Shown piece after piece: positions 50,201-61,307 of a stretch of DNA of 64,000 bases. The notes under the pieces are model-generated. The model was not told where the DNA came from, did no database searches, and saw only the letters and a program-made list of their open reading frames with translations. The DNA is from Limnanthes douglasii subsp. nivea (taxonomy: Eukaryota; Streptophyta; Magnoliopsida; Brassicales; Limnanthaceae), in the NCBI GenBank assembly GCA_036936605.1, contig JAUPFV010000002.1, forward strand, positions 214,264,029-214,328,028. Reading direction: 5' to 3'. Every line of letters begins with the position of its first letter. The stretch's first letter is position 1. A program made the position numbers and the translations under genes.

Positions 50201-50480
50201 ATATAAGAAGTCGGGATAATCTGGAGATCAACGGGTATTCCGACTCATATTCTATTATGATGTATGGACACACTTAGTAGCATTTTAGAAAAAATATATC
50301 TATTACTTAGAGGTATAAGAGTATAGAAAAATGTAAAGCAAAACTAGTTGTATTCTCTCTATGGAAATGGAATTTGTTGAGTGCTCAAAAGCGTCCAACC
50401 AATCATTATGGTTACAAAATTAAATCACCATAGAAGTTATAGAAAGTTCCATATGGTTATGATGCGATAATTTATACATT
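47266..50480 (+). pseudogene. Ty1/copia gag-pol remnant, body 1
   Basis: Plus strand. A gag tail (CEKQTINELF at 47512-47541) is followed by a decayed CCHC zinc knuckle (GHIKKDCEKC, about 47718-47747). The GAG-pre-integrase domain starts near 48255 (MNKLVIEGLLKPF then CIKCIKSKQT). Integrase pieces lie at 48440-48900 (KKQLGKIIKCVNDRSSEQ; YSRGFKFYDPS). RT spans 49440-49900 (MDVKTxFLN-like HQMDVKT at about 49720), and the RNase H tail is at 50220-50440. Domain order integrase-RT-RNase H identifies Ty1/copia. Every domain has several stops or frameshifts, so it is very old. Confidence 0.75.
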
Positions 50481-50845
50481 TAAATAACATGATCATGGCT
50501 ATGTGTATATATGTATATGGCTTAAGTTATTTGAATTATATAACCCATTAACTATATTTTCACTTAAGTATAACCATGTAAGCATAAATATGTGTGATTG
50601 TATATCATATTATTCTAATGTCATATGCCATAATTGATCTATCTAATTAATTAACGTGATAATATAATTATTGTCTTGTCTAGTCGCTCACGTTGCGAGA
50701 AATAGTCTTTAGTCATTTATTGTTCATCGTCATGTACTAGATTGGTCATTACATTTATGGATAATATATTTCACAAATTTTGCTAAGTAACTACATCATT
50801 GAGTAACATATGTTGATTCAAATGATATATATTTATTTAAATAAG

Positions 50846-51303
50846 TTGATCGGTCTATGCTTAATGATGTAATTGGATATTATCAATATATTTTCAAATT
50901 AAATGTGTAATCGGTTGATTAAATCATTTGAATAATTGGACAAATACTTGAAAGCATATTATGAAAGTAATTGTGTAGAGATCGGGTTAAATTTTGGCAC
51001 TCTAAAGGATTATGCCTAAATTTTAACACTTAAGCCTAAATTATTAGTTTAGAGACTTTAATGATAAAATAATATAGTCAAGTTATGCTCATAAATAACA
51101 AAGATAACAAATGGTATAAATGTAATTAGGATAAAATTAAATATAATTGATTCATACATAAAGTAATCCTAACTTGACAATGTAATAGCCAAACAAAATC
51201 TTAGTCTGTCTTGTAAGGAATCCTAACTTAGAATGTTTCTTCATGTGTACTTTATGCATATTGTAGTAAGTCTATATTAAAGTAATCAATTCAAATATTA
51301 GAC

Positions 51304-51383
<80 letters not shown>

Positions 51384-52187
51384 CATTATTGAGTCTGATG
51401 ATATTATTGTAAGGAAACCATAAATTGGAATGTCTTATCATGTGTAACTTAAAGTATTCATGCATGTTGTGGTAAGTCCAATTAAAATAATCCACTAGAA
51501 TATTTTATCAATAATAATAATAATAATATATTATTATTATTTACTTATGGTATTATAAGTAATATGTGAATACTGATTGAGCTAAAGTGTATATGAAGGG
51601 ATATCATTTAGTCTAAAAATTAATATTAAGCTCTAAGAGCCTAATAAAGGTTATGATCCCTATTGGCATGGAGTCTATCACGAAAAATATGGATTTTTTT
51701 TGAAATAGAGATTAGTTATATATAAATGAAATGTATGAGAAAATAAACATTTGTGATAAAAATGAACCATAAAATTAAGTGAGTTTTATTGCGGGCTTTA
51801 TGATAGCAACTGATACACTTCAATTACTATATAAAAATATCCTTAGTTTGAGTAATACATCAAATTTATTGCTTCTTAATTTTTAGTATTTTTTACTTTT
51901 TTATTTCTAACATATTTTCCAGAGTTCTTCAATATGTATTTATTATACTCATTTGAGAGTAGTTAATACTAAATTTCAAGCCAATGTTGGAACCACAAAC
52001 CCATATTATTCTCTCACAAATATTCAAAGGCTTCCGCTCCAAGACCTAAAAATACTATAGGGGATCACCATGGCTAATTGTAAGTGTTATATATAATGTT
52101 ATTATTGTTTCTACTGTATGAAGGATTATAATTCTTTGTTTGAAATTGTAAGTATGGATACCCAGATTTATTTAACATGTTCTAACA
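50846..52187 (+). repeat. Copia LTR shared by the two bodies, about 1.34 kb
   Basis: Left end set by the direct repeat with 45361; right end set by AACA at 52187 just before a PBS. A TATA box (CTATATAAAAATAT, about 51827-51840) lies in the last quarter, as expected for an LTR promoter reading rightward. It serves as 3' LTR for body 1 and 5' LTR for body 2. The left part contains a TA/CATA microsatellite (51311-51380). Confidence 0.6.
51311..51380 (+). repeat. TA and TACA microsatellite
   Basis: About 17 TA dinucleotides followed by interspersed TACATACATA units, inside the copia LTR. Confidence 0.95.
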
Positions 52188-52189
52188 AG

Positions 52190-52202
52190 GGGTATCAGAG
52201 CT
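52190..52202 (+). other. Copia primer-binding site (tRNA-iMet type)
   Basis: GGGTATCAGAGCT matches the core of the initiator-methionine tRNA complement TGGTATCAGAGC at eleven of twelve positions, and lies two bases after a plausible LTR end. This is the standard PBS of plant Ty1/copia elements. Confidence 0.75.
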
Positions 52203-53769
52203 AACTATGTTTCTTCTTCATGTAGGAATAAGAGCTGTAAATTAAGTCTCAACAAATTCAATTTTTTTAATTAATTCAGTTATGAGAAAATTCTTAGGTT
52301 TTTTTTTATTTTACATTTATGATTTGTGTTTAGAAATTTATGCATGAGTTGGTACTATGTGTACATATAAACGCATGCTTAGGGCTTGATTGATACATAT
52401 ATGTATATATGTTATATTATGTTTATGTGCATAACCAATATTAAAAATTTCAGGACGAAGCACTAATTCAGAAAGGCGAGGGCTTCAGTTTTTTTTTTAA
52501 AATCATGGAGTTTAGATTGACCATAGTGTTGGTCACCTTGGAGAAGTTGGAACATGTGTAGTTCATCGCGACCATTATCATGTTCACCACGAAGAACTAT
52601 ATTTGGTTGCGATCACCTTGATTGCGGTCGTGACAAAGTGGTACTGCAGGATCAAAAACTTACAATTTTCTAGATTTTTTTTGTGTTTCTCTTGAGTGAG
52701 GTTGTTTTACATACCCCATAATAAGGTATAATTAACAATTTAAAGATATTTCATAGAATATGTATGTACATTTTCAAGTTTATTGCATGTTTGGTATAGT
52801 TACTTTATGTATATATGATGAGATAATATGTTATTTAACATGTTTGCACGTTTAGTCTGGCTAATTATTCAAAGTATTTATCTTGTTTGGTTGTCGTGTT
52901 ATGTTATGACCCCACTATGTGCACATTGAAAAACATATAGTCTTATGAGTTTATGCATGATGGGAGGAATTACCCATAAATGTTACCAATTTGACTATGA
53001 GATATACAAAGTGATGACCTACATGCCTAGAGATTATTTTGTCTCAAGTACATGGAGTTTGATTAACATTATTAACCTTCAGAGTTCTATATACTTGATG
53101 GGATATATCATAGCTTTAAGTTGCTTCATACGCTCAAAGTGTATTATGGTACGTCAAGTCTAGGTCTAAGACAGACATTCAACTGTGTGGGTACATATTA
53201 TAATACAAGCAATCATATGTTTATTATCTGGGACTGATTAGCATATATTTTATCCCACATATGTGGAAAATGTCAGGCAAGTCATGAAAGTAAAAGAGTT
53301 TGGGGCCTCACAACTTAGGATGGTTATTGTTGTGTGTAAGTTGGCCCTTACCAAATATTACCACACATATTTCTAGATGATGATCACATGCTGCATGATA
53401 GTATTATTACATTTACACGCAATATACTCATGCATAATTGGTTATTCAACATTAACAATTTCGTTTATTTAACTATTAATCAATAATATACGCCCCCTAC
53501 GGAAGGTTTGGCTGGTTTGAGATATGACCTAGAACTTACATTACATAACCTTAAAGTACTAAATGTAGAAGTACATTATATCAAACTGGCGCCTACCATC
53601 TCTGCTACTGATTACGACGAGTGCGATACATATGAATGCTCAATCATAACCTATAATCTGATAATATTCGGTATTTGTTTGATTAGTTTGATATAAATTT
53701 AAATACGTTTCACTAATATAATGTTTTTTGTTGTTCAACTACTAACAACCAATTCATAAACTCATTACA
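52203..53769. other. Leader region of copia body 2
   Basis: About 1.5 kb between PBS and gag, long for a copia element. It contains a patch rich in CGCGACC/GCGGTCGTGA words near 52566-52632. No protein domain is recognised, and the short open stretch at 53508-53696 shows no motif. Confidence 0.35.
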
Positions 53770-56700
53770 GGTCCTCAAATTGGTGGAGGGAAATTTGAAT
53801 AATTGGAATGGGGAAATTTTAATTTTGTTTGGCCTTCACGACATTGACTGTTGTCTTAGTGAGAATGAGCCTCACATACTTACAGAAAAGATCACTCCTG
53901 ATAAATTATGCACTTTATGCAGTGAGATCATTGTAACCAAATCACTATGTATATATTACGGAGCGCAGTCCCACACGTGTTTTTTTAGTTTCCAATTGTT
54001 GATATATTATTGGCAAAAGACATGATTGCGTACCTTGAGAGAAGCTTCGTTAAGTTCTGTTAAATAGAAATAAAAAACTTAATTGGGAATCTATCTTCTA
54101 TGAAGTACAGTGGGCATGACAAGGTCATAGAGTCATAATTGGGCATACATTTTCTAGTTCTTACTTGTTAAATTCACAGTCCTCCAAACGATCTACGATT
54201 GCCTTGAGAAGAAGTGAGATATGACCACTCTTATAACCAATTTGGTCAATAAAATGGTGTTTTAAAGGCCAATATGGTTGATGCTAACATGAGTAATCAT
54301 TAAAAAAACACTTATTCATAAAAGTTACAAAAACTAATCCTACGAGATCCACTAAAAAGAAAATGGTAAAAAGTTTACATTTTTTACTACAAGATAAAAA
54401 ATCACTATAAGAGGGATTTCCCCAACTAGAAGTCCAAGATGGCCAAGAAAAGTAAACTATCTTCTACTACTAATGGAGTGGTGTGCCCAGTTACAATCAT
54501 ATGTCAATTTAAATTTTGTTTAAGTTTAAGAGATATTTTTATTTTAATAATATTTTGTATGTTCCTCATTTGTGAGGATTTTACTTGCTTTTTTTATTAT
54601 TGGACAAATATGACTACTCTTGTTCATTTGGTAATGAAAACTTCGGATCTATTACGATCAATGTTTAGTTGGCTTTGGTGTTATTGATTTTATTAATAAC
54701 ATGTATAAATTAGTTTATAATGATTGTCATATTACAATGAACATAAAACACAAAGTAAGTTCTGAAAGTTTAGCTTGTCTATGAAACATATATTTAGGTC
54801 ACGTTTCTAAAAATACAATAAACAAACATGTTATTGAAGGTATATTAGGTCCACTTGATTACACCGACTTAAACAAATGTATAAAGAGGAAAGAAACCAA
54901 ACATAGAATATTTGAAGCCTCTTCTGCTAAACATCATGGATTTAATCCATAAAGATGTTTGTGACACATTCCCTACAACATCATGCAATAGCCAATAATA
55001 CTTTTTTATAAAATGAATTTTCACGATATGGATCTATTGACATGTTCGAATCATTCAAGGTCAAAGTTTAATTACAACAAGGAAAATGAATTAAAGATGT
55101 CAGATTTGATCATTGTGGTGAATACTATGACATATATGATGGACCAGGGGAAGAATATCATGGACCTTTTGCTCTCAAACCCCAAGAGTGTGGGATTATC
55201 TATTAATATACCATTTTGTGGTCACCCACTATGAATAGTGTATCTAAGTGGGTAAACCACATATTAGTAAACATGGTGAGGAGCATGATTTCTCATACAA
55301 GTCTACAATATTCACTATGGGGGGGGGGGAGCTCTTAAATGTGAAACATATATCATAAACATGGACATTATTCACTAGTAGCTAAAATTTTCATGAAGTA
55401 TTCATATGGTGTAAACCAAACTTTAACCATTTTAATGTTTATAGGTGTCCATCAAAAGTAAAACCCTATATACAAAGTGAGAAAAATTCGATTCCAAAAC
55501 ATATAGTTACGATTTAATAGGATACCCAAATCATTATAGAGGTTACAAGTTTTTTTTATCCCCTTAAGCGATCTATATTTGAGATGGGAGCTGCAGTATT
55601 TTTTGGGGTATATAATTTTAGAGGAAATATTCAAATAACAACATAATCTTGAGGAAGAGTCTCTGACTTTGATTGGCTAGCTACAATTAGCTTACCGATC
55701 ATCATTAGTATGTTTGGAAATTCAGTTATGGTTCCCCAGACTAATGTTTAGACTCCACCTTATATAGAGAATGATGATGTTATATTTGATTTAAAAATTA
55801 AGCACCATCAAGAAATATAAAAAATAATGAGCCAACATTTTATAACTCAACTCGATAGATGAAAAATCCAATGTCTTCAGACTATGTGGCATTTCAAAGT
55901 GTACATGAAGGTACTTCAGACATTATAGAAGTCGATTTAGTCACCTTTTAGGATGCCAAGACAATTCAGTTTGGGATCTTGTTACTTTATCTCAATGTAT
56001 AAAAGCACTATGATACAAATGGTTGTTTAAAACGAAACGTGATACTTCAGGAAAACTGGAAAGATATAAAACACATCTTGTAGTGAAAGCATACAATCAG
56101 ACTGAATGCATTGATTATATAAAGACCTTTTTATCCAGTGTCATCAAATGACTCATTCATAATAATCATGACTTTTATTCCTTATTTTGACGTAAATCTC
56201 TATTAAAAAGATGTTAGTATTGTGTTTCTCAATGGAGATATTAAATAAAAAAATTATATGAAGCAACTTGAATATTTGTTTGTGAGAAATCCAAAGTTAG
56301 TGGTTTGTAAAATAAAGATATACATTTACAGGCTCAACCAATTATTTCACCAATGGCACCACAAACTTATATAAACCGTTACCTCATTCGGTTTTGAGGA
56401 AAACCCGACAATTTTATGTATATTAAAATATCAGTGATAGTAAAATGATATACTTAGTGCTCTATAACGATGATATACTCATATCAACTAATTATATAGG
56501 TTTTTTTTATTCCAACAAGAAATTTCTATCATAAAAATTAGATATGAAAGATCTTAGGGAAGCTTCATACGTGTTACAGATCCGCATAGTAAGGAACCAA
56601 CTTATAGAGATCCTTGGTCTCTTACATAAATATTTCACTGAAACATATATCTCGATATTGCTTAGATAAGAACAAACCTTTGGATAACCTTCTAGTGAAA

Positions 56701-57070
56701 GAAGAAAATTATTCATTCCATCAATGCCTCAAAACCGAATTAGAGATTCAGTTCATGCAGACAATACCATATACCTCCGCATTGGGTAGAGTCATATATG
56801 CTAATGTATATACCAGACTATATATAACATTCATAGTTGGAATGATGGGAAGTTACATAATCAAACCAAGAGTTTCTCATTGGGATGCAGTGAATAATAT
56901 ACTCTAGTACTTGAAGAATACAAAATATTTTGGGTTGATATACATGATAACTAAGAGATCATTGGATATTCTGATTCACACTCTGGGAGTGTGTGGACAC
57001 CATAAAATATACCACAAGTTATATGTTCATTCTGGTGGAAGTTGTTATTGAAGAGTCTCAGGAAAGTCCA
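53770..57070 (+). pseudogene. Ty1/copia gag-pol remnant, body 2, truncated by element C
   Basis: Same family as body 1. Gag starts at about 53775 (LVEGNLNNWNGEILILFGLH, matching the copia gag 'GxNFxDWKExxLxxLG' block). A LYVPHL-type protease/pre-integrase block is near 54560, and GAG-pre-integrase at 54805-54900 (HVIEGILGPLDYTDLNKCI) is closely parallel to body 1. Integrase follows at 55060-55330 (EYHGPFALKPQECG), RT at 55985-56560 (CIDYIKTF), then the conserved IPYTSALGRVIYANVYTR and FIVGMMGSYI block (56767-56862). RNase H (YSDSHSGSVWTP) begins near 56965 and is cut at about 57070 by the LTR of Tat element C. Broken throughout. Confidence 0.8.
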
Positions 57071-57074
57071 GGGG

Positions 57075-57489
57075 TGATTATGCGATACGAGGATCTCTTA
57101 GTGGTGATTCTGCGATACGAAAATCTCTTAGTGTCAATATAAGCAAATCTACTTTGTTTAGGTGCTGGTTTTAGAGAGAGAAAGTGAGAGCTTTTAGGTT
57201 AAGTAAAGAGAGAAAGTATTATATTATTCATCTCCGGATTTGTGAAGCGTGTGTGGTCCTTTTATAGTACAATTGCGGACCCCACACGCTTTAATTCCTA
57301 TTAATTACATCTTTAGTCCATACATCTTATTTTCTTCCTATTATGGCTATTTCTTAGATAGCTTATACAATTTAAATCTCACACAATTTCCTCTCTATAT
57401 TTTCCTCATATCATACTTTTTCATTACAATTTTCTCCTGTCATGTTTCTTCTTCACACTTTTCTCCTTGTCTTTTATTCATCCTTATCA
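57075..57489 (-). repeat. 3' LTR of Tat element C, 415 bp
   Basis: On the minus strand it starts TGATAAGGATG at 57489, directly after a polypurine tract, and ends in CA at 57075, where copia RNase H coding stops. A TATA box (CTATAAAAGG, minus strand, about 57267-57258) is followed by CT-rich sequence ending in CTTTCTCTCTCTAAAACC. The last 60 bases hold two 30-bp copies (57073-57102, 57103-57132), so the left edge could be off by one copy. Confidence 0.75.
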
Positions 57490-57505
57490 GTAGCCCCCCA
57501 ATCCT
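57490..57505 (-). other. Polypurine tract of element C
   Basis: On the minus strand GATTGGGGGGCTAC ends at 57490 just before the LTR. The tract and the following TGAT match those of element B, which runs on the opposite strand. Confidence 0.65.
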
Positions 57506-57971
57506 AGTAAAAGTTCTTTTACTAGGACTGAATAATTCTCCGACTGTTCATTTCACACACCCTCGAATAATTACCTTCGAAAGGCAAAGAACATTTTCCT
57601 CGAATCTCAACAAAAGTCAAAGAATCTTCCTCGAACATTTTCTTTCTTCGAATCCCAACAATTTGCTTCGAACTTTCGAAGCCATAAATCGCCCCTCGAA
57701 GATCTCCTTTCTTCGAATTCATCTTGATAACTGGGGCCCCATAATCCTTGCACCAGTTTAGCCATATAAGCCCATCGACTTTGACTGTATCAATGCCCCG
57801 AATTTATTCAATCCAATGCTAAATGGGGTGCTAGGATTAATCTTTATCATGACGTCATTAAGCAACAATGCCTGTCAGCATATCTTTTTTAGAGACGTTC
57901 CCTATTCCCAAGACATCTTCTGACTAGGAAAACTCTGCATCTTCCCCTGTGGTTTGTGTTAGGACAATTCG

Positions 57972-57983
57972 CACCTATATAGC
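57972..57983 (+). promoter_or_regulatory. TATA-like box ahead of the antisense gene of C
   Basis: CACCTATATAGCCC lies about 175 bases upstream of the first recognisable codons of the plus-strand antisense gene, in a GC-balanced stretch, with a CT-rich tract (CGATCTTCTCTCC) near 58060. It is outside the LTR, so it could be an internal promoter for this gene. No experimental sign can be read from sequence. Confidence 0.4.
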
Positions 57984-58151
57984 CCATAATGCCACTAGGC
58001 AAACACCAGAAAACGTCCCCGGGCCTGGTCTGTCTGGAAGGCCCAACCTCATCTATACATATCGATCTTCTCTCCTAATTAATTCAACTTTTGTTCAAAT
58101 GTTTCTAGAGAGAGAAAGCTGGCGAGCAAACCCCGTCAGATTCCTGATTGG

Positions 58152-60986
58152 TTGTTGATCAACAAGAGGTTCGAGGAGAGAGTTGCTGCTGGAGAAGACG
58201 TGAGGCCTCAACCCCCACCATTTGTTACTACTTTCTTTGGTACCTGGCCTCCCTCAGCAGATTCAACTGTAATTATTCCCCTCGAAGTCGCCCGACAAAG
58301 TCTTCATAGTGATTCTAATCCCCTCAGAAGCATGGGTAAAGATAAACAGCACAAACACTCGTCTGGGAAGAGAAAGAGATCTCACAAGGATAGGAAAAGT
58401 TCGCAGGAGCGAAAACGTGCCAAAGAAGTGCCTCTATTCATTCGGGAGCCTTCTTCCCCAACAACAGTCGAAGGTCTCCCCCAGACATCTGTTAGCCCTC
58501 TTCGGCGTCTACCAAACCTCATCGGACATCTATCAGTCCTCCGCGGATATCCACTAGCCCTCGTCAGACATCTATCAGTCCTCCACGAAAAAGGGAATTA
58601 GATGAGTCAAGTCTGCCCTCTACTCCATCCATGACCATTCATGGGACTCAGTTTTCGCCATCGAAGACGATCATTACTAAAGAGGATATGCAAAACAGAC
58701 GAAACGAGAGTCTAAATGCTAAGGGAAAAGCACCGGTAACAACGTCCCTCGAACCGAAAGTCCCTATAATCCCCTCTTTAGGGTCCTCGAGCAATGCAAC
58801 CTCCTCTTCTCGAACATTATCCGAAGAGCAAGCTCGCCGGATTGCCCCAAAATCCAAAGGGGATATCATGCTACCCTTAGAATTGGATAGCATTGTCGGT
58901 CGCAATATTCGAGGCATCGAAAATAAACACATGGTGGCTCTTTACAATATCAGATACAAGTATTTTTCACAAGACGAAGAGGCTATGGTGAGGACTCGAT
59001 GGTGCATCCCCTCTTATATTACAATCAGATTCCCCTCGGAAGGTGAGACGCCTCTGTCAGTGAGGGACAATGAGCTAGTAGTGTATACTCAGATCATGAA
59101 CTGAGGGCTAAGGTATCCCTTAGACCCCTTCTTCATCGAATATTTGGCAAAGATAGACCTTTGTCCTTCACAGGTTGGTCCCAATATATGGTTTACTCTG
59201 ATGGCCTGCATTATGGCCTCTAGGATCTCAGGTCACGAATTTTCGTTAGAGCAACTCATCGGCCTTGTTGGTCTGGCCAGAAATCCTTTCTTTCCCTTTT
59301 ATTCACTGACCTTCAACCGGGGACAAAAAGTCTTGAGAGATCTATTAGAGGCTGACAAGAAGTGGAAGCAGCAATTTGTGTTCTTCTCCGGTAACTGGGA
59401 GACCGGGTCAGAGGCCACTCCCTCAAATCCTCACAAGGTGTCTCTGATGTGGACCAATAAATGTAAGTTACTAGCCTTCGAAACTATTTATTCTGCGTCG
59501 AATTTTGGTTTGTGACTAGACTTTATGTTGCAGCTATGACTGGGATATCGAAACCCTATTCTGACTATGTTGAGGGCGCCACGAATGTGTTCACCAAACT
59601 TCACCTGTGGGAAAAAGAACACTGGAAGAACCGATTTCGACTCTGCTTCACAGATAATAATCTTGTCAGAAGTCGATTGTGGAGGGTCAATCCCCTCGAC
59701 CGAATTAGCATGAGAGGATTAATGGCTCCTCCCTCGGAACGAGAAGTTATGGAGCGCGTGAGCCAAAAAGATATAGTGATATATCTTCCCAAACGCTCTC
59801 GTTCGAAGAGTCATCTTGGAGATCCTCCTGACGAATAGGTTCCAACGAAAGAGCAGCAGCTAAGCCATGAGGGAACGGTTAATACTCAAGAGCTACCTCC
59901 CTCAATCAATGTCGTGTCGTCGAATTCTGATCCTCCACCTCTTGCTTCCATCCTTCCATCGAAAAAAGGTGCCAAGGCAAAAGATAGGAAAGGTAAAGCT
60001 GTCCTAGAACCCATCCAAGAATTATCCGAGGATGGTGAGACACCTGATGACAATCAGGAAATTGCTCCAGCCGAAGAGGCTCAAGAAGCATCAAGTGACC
60101 CCGAGGACGGAGGTGGCGATTCACCCAAAGAAAGTTCTCATCAAACACCATACTCGCCTCTTACTGAGGCATCACACCCTGTCCCCTTCGAAAATAGTCC
60201 AAAGTTAGCACCTCTTCCCATCCCTCGGAGCAATCCTCCTCAGCATATTGATCCAGATACCCTTGGTGGTGGGTTTTCTGATTTTGACTCTGCAGCACTA
60301 GGGTCTCCAACGAGCTCCTTTGAAGTTCCTTTAAACGACGAATTTTCACTGAATCTTCGACGATTGCTGCATACCTTAGTTAATAGGGGGAAAAAGATGC
60401 AGCACCTAGAGAAATGAAAAAATCACTATAAATTTAAGTCGTTGTTAGCTGCTTCTCATCTCGAAGAGGCCAAGAAACAACACGCAGTGATAGAGAGCCA
60501 GACAGATGCTTTATATGAGCGTTTATCTACCTCCAAAAATTATGTGGTGATGCTGGAGAGGTGCTGTCAAGAAGAGAGGGATTTGTATAAAAAAAGACTG
60601 ACACTCAAGAGCTATTGATAGCTGAGTACAAGAAAGGGCATCGTTTGGCCTGCGATGGATTCGCAGACTGTTCTGACAGCTTTAAAAAGGTGAAAGAGGA
60701 TCGAGATCAGTTACTAAAACGGATTGAGAACTTCCCTAGACCAGTCGAAGAGGAAAAAGATAAGGCTGTGGATGCTTATGTAGCTACGTGCACGAGTAAG
60801 CTGAAGGCCTGGGATGCCACTAATCGAGCTGGTTTACTTACCCAAATCCATGCTGAGCATCCCGAATATAACTTGGAGAGTTTTTGGAAGCTTGTCCCCT
60901 CGGAACTTCACCCTCCCCAAATAGTAGTGAGTGACAGTGAAGACTCAGAAGCAGAGGGGAGTGTCTCTTCAAAAGATTCAGATTAA
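58152..60986 (+). pseudogene. Antisense accessory gene of Tat element C
   Basis: Plus strand, opposite to the element's pol. The N-terminus (RFEERVAAGEDVRPQPPP) leads into a Lys/Arg/Ser-rich segment (58335-58430, KRKRSHKDRKSSQERKRAK) and SISPPR repeats. The 'putative gypsy type transposon' domain runs 58850-59460 (RYPLDPFFIEYLA, LMACIMASRISGHEFSLEQL, FVFFSGNWE). A canonical intron 59463-59533 (GTAAG...TTGCAG, 71 bases, phase 1) joins to MTGISKPYSDY. Then come WRVNPLDRISMRGLM, a Pro/Ser/acidic linker, a coiled coil (60430-60600) and an acidic tail (VSDSEDSEAEGSVSS). Lesions: a probable 1-base loss near 58498, TGA at 59102-59104, TAG at 59836-59838, TGA at 60415-60417, and a frame change in the A7 run 60589-60595. 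No ATG is in frame at the start, so the true first exon may lie upstream. Confidence 0.82.
59463..59533 (+). other. Spliceosomal intron in the antisense gene of C
   Basis: Donor AAT/GTAAGT and acceptor TTGCAG/CT. Removing the 71 bases joins two open frames that otherwise each end in unrelated residues, giving a phase-1 junction (Ser codon). Unspliced, translation stops within the intron. The homologous gene of element B has a GT at the same protein position and phase. Confidence 0.7.
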
Positions 60987-61307
60987 GGGAAGATGTGGGA
61001 TTCTAATGTTTTGCTTATGGCCCTATATGGCTTCTTTTTGTAAGGTGACCAAGGCATGCTGTAATGTGCTAATTTTATGATCGATTTTTATTTTTATGTA
61101 TAAGTTTAATCCAAGGCACCAAATATTGTATTCCCACCAATAATTCGAAGAGACAAACCCTTCGAACCAAAAATAAGTTATTGTGAGGTCAAGAGCTCAA
61201 ACTAATAATAACTAAGCCTAAGTTAATGTGATCCAAAGGATAATTTAGAGAGATAACATTTTGAGGCTCAGTCTTCTGTGACCTAAATAATAGCTAAGGA
61301 AAATAGA

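Noticed and set aside
55320..55329. G-run as a functional tract (PPT or G-quadruplex)
   Set aside because: It falls inside decayed copia integrase and is a single run without the repeated G-tracts or LTR boundary needed.
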